From the NCBI GenBank assembly GCA_038150465.1, contig JAYOTP010000020.1:1-40072 (forward strand): DNA of 40,072 nt, given 5' to 3'. The stretch comes from RFXV01 sp038150465 (GTDB lineage Bacteria > Bacteroidota > Bacteroidia > Flavobacteriales > Schleiferiaceae). Under the pieces are notes generated by a model. It was not told where the DNA came from, ran no database searches, and was given only the letters and a program-made list of their open reading frames with translations. Shown here piece after piece: positions 23,973 through 32,715 of the stretch. Made by a program: the position numbers and the translations under genes. Position 1 is the first letter of the stretch. Each line of letters starts with the position of its first letter.

Positions 23973-25742
23973 ATGCGCGCAATCAAGGCGGTACTCAGTG
24001 AAGCAGTTGTGGATATCCTCTCCGCTGAATTTGGTGTGCAGACAGAACCACCCGCTCTTCAGATCACCAGAAAGGAATTTGACGGACAGCTCACACTGGT
24101 GGTATTTCCCTACACCCGTTCGGCCGGTATGCCGCCTCCGCAATTGGCTCAGCGGATCGGTGAAAGACTGATGGAACAGGTCGGTGCGGTAGAAGGCTTC
24201 AATGTGGTGAAGGGCTTTCTCAATTTGAGCTTGCGCCCCGATTTCTGGACGGATCGCCTGAGATCGCAGCTAGAGGCAGCGCCGAACACAACAGTGGAAG
24301 CCCCTCGGAAACTGGTAGTGGAATACTCATCCCCCAACACGAATAAACCCCTTCATCTCGGACACATCCGAAACAATCTTCTGGGTCATTCGGTCAGCGA
24401 GATCCTTAAAGCCGTGGGTCACCGGGTGACCAAAGTGCAGGTGATCAACGACCGAGGCATCCACATTTGCAAGAGCATGTATGCCTGGCAGCAGAAGGGC
24501 GAGGGCGACACGCCTGCGTCCAGAGGGATGAAAGGAGATAAGTTGGTGGGTGAGTTCTATGTCGCCTTCGACAAGATGTATAAGAAGGAGGTTGCTGAGC
24601 TCATGGCAACAGGCCGGACGGAGGAGCAGGCTAAAAAAGAAGCGCCCTGCCTCCTGGGCGCACAGTCGCTCCTTAGAAGGTGGGAGGAGAGCGATCCGGA
24701 TGTTCTGGAGCTTTGGCGGGAGATGAACAGTTGGGTCTATGCCGGTTTTGAAACCACCTACGCTTCCTTGGGGGTGGACTTCGATAAGAATTACTACGAG
24801 AGTGAGACCTACCTGCTGGGCAAAGACGAGATACAGAAGGGATTGAAGGAAGGGGTGTTCTTTGCCAAGGAAGATGGCAGTGTTTGGATCGACCTGACCG
24901 ATGAGGGCCTGGACGAAAAGATCCTCTTGCGCAGCGACGGAACGGCCGTCTACATGACACAAGACATTGGCACAGCCATTCAGCGATATGTTGATTTTGG
25001 TTTGGACGGAATGGTCTACACCGTGGGCAATGAACAGGAATACCACTTCAAGGTGCTCTTCCTCGTACTCGCCAGGCTCGGCCACCAATGGGCGGAACGA
25101 CTGTATCATCTCTCGTACGGCATGGTCAACCTGCCCAGCGGAAAGATGAAATCCAGAGAGGGTACTGTGGTCGATGCAGATGACCTGATCGATGAGATGA
25201 AACAGACCGCTCAGCAGATCTCTGAGGAACTGGGCAAGACCGACGGATTGGGGGCAGAGGAAAAACAAAGCCTGTATTCCATGGTGGGCCTGGGTGCCCT
25301 GAAATATTTCATCCTGAAAGTGGATCCCGCCAAGAACATGCTGTTCGACCCGGAGGAATCCGTTGATTTCAACGGAGACACGGGTCCTTTCATTCAGTAC
25401 ACCCACGCACGTATCCGCTCCCTTCAGCGCAAAGCAGCCGGATCGGAACTACAGACAGCCAAATGGGCCGAGGCCGATGCGGCCGCCATCGGATTGATCA
25501 GTTTGTGCGATCAGTACGATGAGGTTCTGCATCAGGCAGCCGAGCAGTACAATCCCGCTCAGGTGGCTCACTTTGTTTTTGAGCTCACCAAGGCATACAA
25601 CAGCTGGTACCAGAGTCATTCAGTACTCAACAATGAAGAGGTGGGGGTGAGTGCGCTTCGCCTGGCATTGAGTCAGTTGGTGGCCGATCGGATTTCCGAG
25701 GGGATGCGGCTGCTGGGGGTGGATTGCCCTGAGCGCATGTAG
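23973..25742 (+). CDS. argS: Arginyl-tRNA synthetase
   Basis: A 589-residue class I arginyl-tRNA synthetase. The N-terminal Add1 domain (about 1-110) is followed by the HIGH motif HLGH at 128-131, preceded by SSPNTNKP, and the KMSKS-type motif KMKS at 391-394 in GKMKSREG. The C-terminal DALR anticodon-binding domain starts around residue 470. The ATG at 23973 opens the Add1 domain; the frame can be read from 23874 but that part contains the promoter. The stop is only 5 bases from the convergent purS stop. Confidence 0.97.
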   Translation: MRAIKAVLSEAVVDILSAEFGVQTEPPALQITRKEFDGQLTLVVFPYTRSAGMPPPQLAQRIGERLMEQVGAVEGFNVVKGFLNLSLRPDFWTDRLRSQLEAAPNTTVEAPRKLVVEYSSPNTNKPLHLGHIRNNLLGHSVSEILKAVGHRVTKVQVINDRGIHICKSMYAWQQKGEGDTPASRGMKGDKLVGEFYVAFDKMYKKEVAELMATGRTEEQAKKEAPCLLGAQSLLRRWEESDPDVLELWREMNSWVYAGFETTYASLGVDFDKNYYESETYLLGKDEIQKGLKEGVFFAKEDGSVWIDLTDEGLDEKILLRSDGTAVYMTQDIGTAIQRYVDFGLDGMVYTVGNEQEYHFKVLFLVLARLGHQWAERLYHLSYGMVNLPSGKMKSREGTVVDADDLIDEMKQTAQQISEELGKTDGLGAEEKQSLYSMVGLGALKYFILKVDPAKNMLFDPEESVDFNGDTGPFIQYTHARIRSLQRKAAGSELQTAKWAEADAAAIGLISLCDQYDEVLHQAAEQYNPAQVAHFVFELTKAYNSWYQSHSVLNNEEVGVSALRLALSQLVADRISEGMRLLGVDCPERM

Positions 25743-25747
25743 GGCGT

Positions 25748-26002
25748 CTATTCGCCTTCGAACAGTTCGAAGCGATAACTTTCCATAATGGCGTTGTGCA
25801 GGAGTTTCTCGCAGGCTTCTTCTACTTTTTTCTGCGCTTCTTCCTTGCTGGAGGCTTCCAATTCGAGCTGGATGTGTTTTCCGATACGAACATCTGATAC
25901 GCCCTCGATGCCCACGTTGGACATGTTCTGAACCACGGTCTTTCCCTGCGGATCCAATAAGGCCTTCAACGGCATGACATCGATTTCAGCTCTGAACTTC
26001 AT
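25748..26002 (-). CDS. purS: Phosphoribosylformylglycinamidine synthase subunit PurS
   Basis: An 84-residue PurS protein with the typical alpha/beta pattern: MKFRAEIDVMPLKALLDPQG, then VSDVRIGKHIQLELEA and a C-terminal helix ending MESYRFELFEGE. PurS bridges PurQ and the small-type PurL in the fourth step of purine synthesis, so the genome should carry separate purQ and short purL genes; neither is here. The ATG at 26002 lies inside the 3' end of pssA (17-base overlap), so the two are co-transcribed. The longer frame from 26089 is pssA sequence read in another frame. Confidence 0.9.
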   Translation of the reverse strand: MKFRAEIDVMPLKALLDPQGKTVVQNMSNVGIEGVSDVRIGKHIQLELEASSKEEAQKKVEEACEKLLHNAIMESYRFELFEGE

Positions 26003-26699
26003 GAGGTCGGTAGAATAAGATGGACAATAAGACGTACAAACATACGCCAAGCGGCACGCCCATCGCCCCGATAAAAAAGCTGCTGGCACCGCCGATCAAT
26101 ACGCAGGCTGGTACGATCCAATGCAGCTTCCCGTCCGGACCTTTTTTGATCGATGCCATCGGCTTCGGGATGAGCATCAGAAGGCCCATAAATACACTCA
26201 AGAGGCCGATGAAGATCGGGTGAGCGATCAGTCTGTCGAGTTCATTCATCCGATCGGGATCGACCACCACAACAAGACTCATCAGGACCATGGCTGCAGC
26301 CGGCGAGGGCAGCCCTTTGAAAAAATGCCGCTGCTCGGTGTCAATGTTGAAGCGGGCCAGGCGAAGAGCTGCGCAGAGGGTAAAGACCAGCGGAACAAAA
26401 CTGCTCCAGTGATCGCTTGCCCCTTCGGCGTACCACCACTCGGCGATCAGGCAGCTTCCAGCCACTCCAGGGAGGACGCCAAAGCTGACCATGTCTGCCA
26501 GTGAATCCAATTGTTTTCCCAGGGGTCCCGAAACCTTCAGTGCCCGGGCGGCCGCACCATCCACAGCATCGAGCAGGAGGGCAATGGCACAGAGCCATCC
26601 CGCCCATTCCCAGGAAGCCCCTGAGTACAAGACCTGAATGGCCAGTACACCACAGAGCAGGTTGCCAAGGGTGAGAATATGTGGAACGGCTGCGCGCAC
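25986..26699 (-). CDS. pssA: CDP-diacylglycerol-serine O-phosphatidyltransferase
   Basis: A 237-residue membrane enzyme of the CDP-alcohol phosphatidyltransferase family. The full signature DG-x2-AR-x8-G-x3-D-x3-D is present at residues 47-69 (DGAAAR ... LDSLAD), and about seven hydrophobic helices follow the usual pattern. It makes phosphatidylserine, the precursor of phosphatidylethanolamine. The PssA rather than PgsA assignment rests on overall similarity (opening HILTLGNLLCGVLAI). The start is a GTG at 26699, the only usable start after the in-frame stop at 26709. It is divergent from the PorV/PorQ-family gene. Confidence 0.9.
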   Translation of the reverse strand: MRAAVPHILTLGNLLCGVLAIQVLYSGASWEWAGWLCAIALLLDAVDGAAARALKVSGPLGKQLDSLADMVSFGVLPGVAGSCLIAEWWYAEGASDHWSSFVPLVFTLCAALRLARFNIDTEQRHFFKGLPSPAAAMVLMSLVVVVDPDRMNELDRLIAHPIFIGLLSVFMGLLMLIPKPMASIKKGPDGKLHWIVPACVLIGGASSFFIGAMGVPLGVCLYVLLSILFYRPHEVQS

Positions 26700-26748
26700 G
26701 GAACAATATTACGCGCATTCCGTCGCTTCAACGGATATTTGGCCACCA

Positions 26749-27813
26749 ATGAAGAGCTCTCTCATCGCGTTTTTCCTGATCCTGACCAGTGCAGCAAGCG
26801 GACAGGTCAGGAAGTACGCCAACTCATTTCTCAATATAGGAGTGGATGCACGGGCCTTCGCCATGGGACAGGCTGTGGTGGCTCAAGTCAGCGATGTGAG
26901 CGCCGCCTATTGGAATCCGGCCGGGCTGGCCCGCATCACTTCAGACTGGGACGCTGCACTCATGCATGCCGAATACTTTGCCTCCATCGCCCAATACGAT
27001 TATGCTTCCGTAGCCACTCAGCTGGAAGGGAAGGGTGTTTTGGCAGTCACATTCTTGCGTTTTGGTGTGGACGATATCCCAAATACCTCCGAGCTGATCG
27101 ATGAGAATGGAAATGTCGATTACAACCGCATCCAGCTTTTCTCTGCCGCTGATCAAGCATTGCTGATCTCCTATGCCCGGTCTTCCGCAACTGTCGAAGG
27201 GCTTTCCTTTGGTGGCAGCGCCAAACTGGTCTATCGCTACATCGGAGATTTTGCCGATGCCTACGGATTTGGATTCGATCTCGGACTGCAGTACCAACGG
27301 GGGCGCTGGGCGGTAGGTGCCATGATGCGGGACGCCACGAGCACCTTTACAGCCTGGTCGGTCGAGAGCGGAGCCTTCGATGAGGTATTCCTGCAAACGG
27401 GAAATGAGTTGCCACAAAACAATGTCGAGTGGTCCCTGCCTCGCCTGATCATGGGGGGCTCAGGCATTTGGGAACTGGATGAGCGGTATTCGCTGCGGAC
27501 GTCCCTGGATGCGGAATTCACCTTTGACGGCAGACGCAATACCCTGATCTCTTCAGACTTCGGCAATGTGGATCCTCGATTGGGTGCGGAACTGGACTAC
27601 AAGGGATTTGCCTTCTTCCGAATGGGTGTGGGGAACATCAACCGCACGCTGGATCTGAACGGAGATCGTTCTTACAGCTGGCAGCCCAACCTGGGTATTG
27701 GATTTCGATATCAAGGTGTCCAACTGGATTACGCCCTCACAGATATTGGTGACCGTTCAGCGGCTTTGTACAGCAATCTGTTCAGCCTCCGCTACAATTG
27801 GAGCCGACAATGA
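26749..27813 (+). CDS. PorV/PorQ family outer-membrane protein
   Basis: A 354-residue FadL-like beta-barrel protein of the PorV/PorQ family found throughout Bacteroidota. A signal peptide (1-18, cleaved before Gln19) is followed by the family opening FLNIGVDARAFAMGQAVVAQVSDVSAAYWNPAGL (residues 27-60). PorV and PorQ serve type IX secretion, PorV as a shuttle that carries substrates to the attachment complex. Whether this is PorV itself or a paralogue cannot be decided here, as no other type IX gene is nearby. Its stop overlaps the lnt start as ATGA. Confidence 0.86.
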   Translation: MKSSLIAFFLILTSAASGQVRKYANSFLNIGVDARAFAMGQAVVAQVSDVSAAYWNPAGLARITSDWDAALMHAEYFASIAQYDYASVATQLEGKGVLAVTFLRFGVDDIPNTSELIDENGNVDYNRIQLFSAADQALLISYARSSATVEGLSFGGSAKLVYRYIGDFADAYGFGFDLGLQYQRGRWAVGAMMRDATSTFTAWSVESGAFDEVFLQTGNELPQNNVEWSLPRLIMGGSGIWELDERYSLRTSLDAEFTFDGRRNTLISSDFGNVDPRLGAELDYKGFAFFRMGVGNINRTLDLNGDRSYSWQPNLGIGFRYQGVQLDYALTDIGDRSAALYSNLFSLRYNWSRQ

Positions 27814-29411
27814 ATGCCACAAAACGCAGCATATTTCCACTGCTCAGCGGGCTCTTGCTCTTCTTGTCCTGGCCGGATCGCGGATTGAATTTTCTGGTGT
27901 TCGGGGCCTTGCTCCCGTGGCTTTTGGTCCTCGATGATCTTCGAAGCCGCAAAGAGGTCAAAAGACGATTTCTCAAAGTCTTCTTCCTTAGCTGGTTGCT
28001 CTTTGCGGTGTTCAATGGGGCCACTGGATGGTGGGTCGGCCTGGCGCACTGGAGCGGTCTGGTGGCCATGGTCTTCATCGCCGCCTCATTGGAGGCCTTG
28101 CTCATGACCCTTTGGCTTTGGGTCTCGGGGCAGATCGGCGAAAGACGCGGCCTTTGGGCATTCCCCTTCTTTTGGATCACCCACGAGTGGATCCTGAACA
28201 GCTGGGACATGGAATGGCCCTGGCTCAAGCTCGGATATGCACTGGCCGATCGGGTGGAGTGGATCCAATGGTATTCGGTGACGGGCGTCTGGGGCGGCAG
28301 TTTGTGGATCTTGTTGGTCAATCTTCTTCTGTTCGTTGCCTGGCGCAATTGGATGAAAAAGCGAACGGTCCGCTCTTTTCTTCCACCGGTTCTGTCCTTT
28401 CTGCTTCCCTTTTTGGCCTCTCTTTTCACCTATAACAATTGGGAAGAAAAAGGAGAGGAGGTCGAAGTAGTGGTGGTACAGCCCAATATTGAACCTTATG
28501 TCGAGAAATTCGAGCGGCCCGCCGAAGAGCAGCTGGAAATCTTTCTTGCAGAGGCCCAAAAGGGACTCGATCCCACAACAGATTACCTCATCGGTCCGGA
28601 AACCTTGCTCCCGAGTTGGAACAATCTGGATCGTTTGGAACGCGAACATTTGATCCGCCGCCTGACCTACTTCCGCGAATCGCAGGGCTCAGGCCTGCAT
28701 ATCGTTACCGGCCTGAACCTGATCCGATACTACAACGAACCCCTGACCGAGACGGCCCGTGAGGGCAGGGGAGGCGGCTACTGGTACGATGTCTTCAATT
28801 CGGCCATCCAGCTCAGTGCCGCCGATTCCATCCCGGTCTACCACAAATCCAAGTTGGTCGTTGGAGCTGAGAAGATGCCATTCATCGAATTCCTGCAGCC
28901 CATTTTGGGTGAGATCGTCCTGGATTTTGGCGGTATTTCCGGAACCAATCGCACCCAGGCAGAACGCGAGGTCTTCCAGTCCGACGATGGGCGTTTTGCG
29001 GTGGCGCCGATCATATGCTGGGAAGCCGAATTCAGCGGTTTTGTCCGGGGCTATAGCCAGAAAGGCGCCGATCTTTTTTTGGCCATCACCAACGACGGTT
29101 GGTGGGGCGATTCGGAGGGCCATCGGCAGCATCTGCACTATATGCGCGTCCGTGCCATCGAAAACCGAAGAGCAGTGGCCCGTTCGGCGAATACGGGCAT
29201 CTCGGCGCTGATCGATCAGCGCGGTGCCCTTCTGCAGACTTTGGCCTGGGAAGAACGTGGCCATCTGAAGGGAAGCCTGCGTGCCAATAGGGAAATGAGC
29301 GTGTATGTACAGGCGGGAGATGTTCTTTTACGGCTGACCGCGCTTTTGGTCCCGCTCTTCCTGCTCTATGCTTTCAGTCGGTATTTGCGCCGCAGCGAGC
29401 CCTCGGTCTGA
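27810..29411 (+). CDS. lnt: Apolipoprotein N-acyltransferase
   Basis: A 533-residue inner-membrane enzyme with about six N-terminal helices and a periplasmic nitrilase-like domain (about 215-490), then a last helix. The catalytic triad is Glu264 (GPETLLP), Lys346 (YHKSKLV) and Cys403 (PIICWE). It adds the third acyl chain to lipoproteins, which fits the Lol exporter gene lolD further along. The ATG at 27810 overlaps the preceding stop as ATGA; an alternative TTG at 27798 would add four residues. Confidence 0.94.
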   Translation: MNATKRSIFPLLSGLLLFLSWPDRGLNFLVFGALLPWLLVLDDLRSRKEVKRRFLKVFFLSWLLFAVFNGATGWWVGLAHWSGLVAMVFIAASLEALLMTLWLWVSGQIGERRGLWAFPFFWITHEWILNSWDMEWPWLKLGYALADRVEWIQWYSVTGVWGGSLWILLVNLLLFVAWRNWMKKRTVRSFLPPVLSFLLPFLASLFTYNNWEEKGEEVEVVVVQPNIEPYVEKFERPAEEQLEIFLAEAQKGLDPTTDYLIGPETLLPSWNNLDRLEREHLIRRLTYFRESQGSGLHIVTGLNLIRYYNEPLTETAREGRGGGYWYDVFNSAIQLSAADSIPVYHKSKLVVGAEKMPFIEFLQPILGEIVLDFGGISGTNRTQAEREVFQSDDGRFAVAPIICWEAEFSGFVRGYSQKGADLFLAITNDGWWGDSEGHRQHLHYMRVRAIENRRAVARSANTGISALIDQRGALLQTLAWEERGHLKGSLRANREMSVYVQAGDVLLRLTALLVPLFLLYAFSRYLRRSEPSV

Positions 29412-29477
29412 CCGATCGAAAGAGGGCTGTTCCATCTCCGTGAAATGCCCGAAATTGCGGATCAAATTCTCAAGACC

Positions 29478-30884
29478 ATGGCTCAATCCTATGACCTCGT
29501 TGTGATCGGCTCCGGACCCGGTGGATATGTATGCGCGTTGCGTGCCGCCCAACTCGGAATGAAGACCGCCCTGGTGGAAAAAAGTTCGACCCTGGGTGGC
29601 ACCTGCCTGAATGTGGGCTGCATTCCCTCCAAGTCGCTGCTGGATTCATCAGAGCACTTCTATCAGGCCAAGAAGACCTTCAAGGAACACGGCATCGACA
29701 TCTCAGAGCCCGTGGTCAATATGGAACAGATGATCGCCCGCAAAGCCTCTGTGGTGCAGCAAACCTGCGATGGGGTGCAGTACCTCATGGACAAGAACAA
29801 GGTCGACGTGCATCAGGGCTGGGGACGATTTGAAGATGCGCAGACCGTGGTCGTGGCCAAAGAAGACGGCAGTGAAGAACGCCTTTCAGCCAAAAATGTG
29901 GTCATAGCCACCGGTTCGGAACCGGGCAATTTGCCCTTTATTTCCCTTGATGGGGAGCGGATCATCACCTCGACCGAGGCACTGGAGCTAAAGGAAGTGC
30001 CCGGCCACATGATCATCATTGGCGGTGGCGTGATCGGACTTGAACTTGGCTCGGTCTATGCCCGCCTCGGTGCGCAGGTGAGCGTGGTGGAGTATGCAGA
30101 TCGGATCATTCCGGGTATGGACAGCAGCATGAGCAAGGAGCTCATGAAGTCGATGAAGAAACTGGGTGTGAAGTTCTTTACCTCCCATCAGGTGAATGAG
30201 GTGACCCGCAATGGCGATGAGGTAAGGGTCAAAGCAAAAGACAAGAAGGGAAATGAGGTGGAATGGACGGGCGACAGATGCCTGGTGTCCGTTGGCCGCA
30301 GGCCGTTCACCGATAAGCTGGGCTTGGAAAAGGCGGGTTTGGAAACCGACGAGCGCGGCCGCATTCCGGTCAATGCCCATTTGCAAACGGCCAAGCCCCA
30401 CATCTACGCCATTGGGGATGTGGTCCGTGGTGCCATGCTGGCCCACAAGGCCGAGGAAGAAGGGGTGCTGGTGGCAGAATTCATGGCCGGACAGAAACCC
30501 CATATCGATTACAACCTCATACCCAATGTGGTCTATACCTGGCCGGAGGTGGCTGGGGTCGGAAAGACCGAAGAGCAGCTCAAGGAAGAAAAGGCCGACT
30601 ACAAAACAGGGCAGTTTCCGATCCGCGCCCTGGGCAGGGCACGTGCTTCGATGGACATCGAAGGGATGGTGAAGATCCTGGCCGATGCAAAGACCGATGA
30701 GGTGCTCGGTGTACACATCATCTCTGCACGGGCTGCGGATATGATCGCTGAAGCTGTGGTGGCCATGGAATTCAGGGCCTCTGCGGAAGACATCGCACGG
30801 ATCAGCCATGCGCACCCGACCTATATGGAGGCCGTAAAGGAAGCCGCCCTCGATGCGACAGAAAAACGACCTCTGCACATCTGA
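29478..30884 (+). CDS. lpdA: Dihydrolipoyl dehydrogenase
   Basis: A 468-residue E3 flavoprotein. FAD-binding GSGPGGYVCA (11-20), redox-active disulfide Cys43/Cys48 (GGTCLNVGCIPSK), NAD-binding GGGVIGLELGS, and at the dimer interface the catalytic pair His446/Glu451 (HAHPTYMEA). It reoxidises the lipoamide of pyruvate, 2-oxoglutarate or branched-chain dehydrogenase complexes. The ATG at 29478 is preferred to 29445 because it puts the first beta strand at residue 5. It stands 66 bases after lnt and may be read through from it. Confidence 0.96.
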   Translation: MAQSYDLVVIGSGPGGYVCALRAAQLGMKTALVEKSSTLGGTCLNVGCIPSKSLLDSSEHFYQAKKTFKEHGIDISEPVVNMEQMIARKASVVQQTCDGVQYLMDKNKVDVHQGWGRFEDAQTVVVAKEDGSEERLSAKNVVIATGSEPGNLPFISLDGERIITSTEALELKEVPGHMIIIGGGVIGLELGSVYARLGAQVSVVEYADRIIPGMDSSMSKELMKSMKKLGVKFFTSHQVNEVTRNGDEVRVKAKDKKGNEVEWTGDRCLVSVGRRPFTDKLGLEKAGLETDERGRIPVNAHLQTAKPHIYAIGDVVRGAMLAHKAEEEGVLVAEFMAGQKPHIDYNLIPNVVYTWPEVAGVGKTEEQLKEEKADYKTGQFPIRALGRARASMDIEGMVKILADAKTDEVLGVHIISARAADMIAEAVVAMEFRASAEDIARISHAHPTYMEAVKEAALDATEKRPLHI

Positions 30885-30956
30885 GCAGCCGACAGCTTAT
30901 TGAAAAGCTGAGGCTGGGAATCGATCAGGAAAACCCTGTAAATACGAACATCATTC

Positions 30957-32615
30957 ATGGACCTTCAAGCCCTCAATACCTGGCTCGCCACCATAGACGG
31001 CTACATCGGCGGATCTGCCTGGTTCGTGTATCTGCTTTTGGGTACAGGATTGTTCTTCACGCTCTATCTCGGATTCCCGCAGATCCGCTATTTCCGGCAT
31101 GCATGGAAGATCGTTGGCGGCCGCTATGATGAGGCAGATGCCAAAGGAGATACCACGCACTTTCAAAGTCTGGCCACGGCGCTCAGTGGAACGGTAGGTA
31201 CTGGCAATATTGCCGGTGTGGCCTTTGCCATTCATTTGGGAGGTCCAGCCGCACTTTTTTGGATGTTGGTGACCGCTGTTCTGGGCATGACCACAAAATT
31301 CGTTGAGGTCACGCTATCGCATAAGTACCGGGAATTTGCAGAGGACGGAACTGCTTCTGGCGGTCCCATGTACTATATGAAGAACAAATTGGGCATGAAG
31401 TGGATGGCGGTCCTCTTCGCCATTGCCACCATCATCAGTTCTTTCGGTACGGGCAATATGCCTCAGGTGAACAGCATTGCCAGCAGCCTTCGATCCACAT
31501 TCGGCATTGAGCCCTGGCTGACCGGTGCCGTGCTCAGTGTGCTGCTTGCACTGATCATACTGGGGGGCATTCAGCGGATCGCAGCAACGACCTCCAAGCT
31601 GGTTCCCGCCATGGCCCTGATCTATTTCATTGGCGTTCTCTCTGTGATCCTGTACAACTATCAGAATATTCTTCCGGCCCTGCAGTCCATCTTTTCCGAT
31701 GTCTTCAGAGGTTCTTCCGCCATGGGTGGCTTTTTGGGTGCGAGTATGGCCTATGCCTTCAACCGAGGAGTCAACCGCGGTCTGTTCTCCAATGAGGCCG
31801 GTCAGGGAAGTGCGCCGATCGCCCACGCAGCCGCCCGTTCGAAGCATCCGGCATCCGAAGGGATGGTCGCCATTCTCGAGCCCTTCATCGATACAGTGGT
31901 CATCTGTACGCTCACTGGACTGGCACTGCTCACCAGCGGGGTCTGGCACGAAAAGGAGGTCAATGAATTTCAGTTGGCCGATGTCTATGTGCTCTCTGGA
32001 GCGTGGACGGAAGAAGATGAGCAGCAGCGCAGCCAGCTCTATTCCTTTTACAACGAGGGAGGTGAACTGCCCTTGTTCAACGGTTCACTGAACGTAGCGG
32101 GAGGAACGCCTCAGGAAAACGTGACGCTGCTGCACGCAAGAAGCATTGCCGAGCAGGTGGAATTCACGCTTCAGGAACAGCCAATGACTGCCCAGATCAC
32201 CGTGAGTGAAGGACGCATGATCGATCTGCCGGGAGGCACTTCGGTCCGTGGGCTGAGTTTGATGCACAGTGCGCCACTGACGGCCCGGGCTTTCAAACGT
32301 GGATTCCTCGGCGACTGGGGTCAGTACATCGTCTCCATTGGCCTTTTGCTCTTTGCCTTTTCAACGGCCATCAGCTGGTCGTACTATGGCGATCGGGCAG
32401 TGACCTTTCTTCTGGGTTCGAAATACGTCGCTGTCTATCGGGTGCTCTACGTCCTGGGCTTTTTCCTTGCGGCGGTAGTGGACACCACGCTGATCTGGAC
32501 ATTCTCCGGCATTGCCATTGCGCTGATGACCCTGCCCAACCTGATCGGCATACTCATGCTGCGCAAGGATATGAAGCAGACACTGGCTTCCTACTGGGAG
32601 GAATTCAAGCCTTAA
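30957..32615 (+). CDS. Alanine/glycine:cation symporter (AGCS) with an extra internal domain
   Basis: A 552-residue sodium:alanine/glycine symporter. The family signature SGTVGTGNIAGVAFAIHLGGP spans 77-97, and NRGVNRGLFSNEAGQGSAPIAHAAA lies at 269-293. It should import alanine or glycine with sodium at the inner membrane. Compared with usual members (about 450-490 residues), there is an extra hydrophilic segment at about 331-436, between the helix ending LLTSGVW and the one starting IVSIGLLLFAFS. It is acidic, with many Glu/Gln and an ITVSEGRMIDLPGG stretch, and looks like a folded insert. Its role is unknown. Confidence 0.92.
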   Translation: MDLQALNTWLATIDGYIGGSAWFVYLLLGTGLFFTLYLGFPQIRYFRHAWKIVGGRYDEADAKGDTTHFQSLATALSGTVGTGNIAGVAFAIHLGGPAALFWMLVTAVLGMTTKFVEVTLSHKYREFAEDGTASGGPMYYMKNKLGMKWMAVLFAIATIISSFGTGNMPQVNSIASSLRSTFGIEPWLTGAVLSVLLALIILGGIQRIAATTSKLVPAMALIYFIGVLSVILYNYQNILPALQSIFSDVFRGSSAMGGFLGASMAYAFNRGVNRGLFSNEAGQGSAPIAHAAARSKHPASEGMVAILEPFIDTVVICTLTGLALLTSGVWHEKEVNEFQLADVYVLSGAWTEEDEQQRSQLYSFYNEGGELPLFNGSLNVAGGTPQENVTLLHARSIAEQVEFTLQEQPMTAQITVSEGRMIDLPGGTSVRGLSLMHSAPLTARAFKRGFLGDWGQYIVSIGLLLFAFSTAISWSYYGDRAVTFLLGSKYVAVYRVLYVLGFFLAAVVDTTLIWTFSGIAIALMTLPNLIGILMLRKDMKQTLASYWEEFKP

Positions 32616-32653
32616 AATTTCGCACGGCATAGGATCGAGCACCGATCGCAGTA

Positions 32654-32661
32654 TACTTTTG
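32654..32661 (+). promoter_or_regulatory. Bacteroidota -7 element for the DUF5916-lolD operon
   Basis: TACTTTTG matches TAnnTTTG exactly. It covers the first possible start (TTG at 32659) of the longer DUF5916 frame, which is why the start at 32716 is chosen instead. No TTG at the ideal -33 distance. Confidence 0.45.
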
Positions 32662-32715
32662 CAAACATCCTGCTCGGCGAAGCGTTTTTCTGACAGAAAT
32701 CTGAATCCTCCCCCC

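Noticed and set aside
24327..25406. 359-codon minus-strand frame inside argS
   Set aside because: Antisense shadow in GC-rich coding DNA; the residue pattern mirrors the codons of ArgS.
29988..30878. 296-codon minus-strand frame inside lpdA
   Set aside because: His- and Gly-rich shadow sequence with no recognisable fold; lpdA on the other strand is certain.
30895..30915. CAGCTT / AAGCTG inverted repeat after lpdA as a terminator
   Set aside because: Short A/T-containing stem without a following T tract; not convincing.
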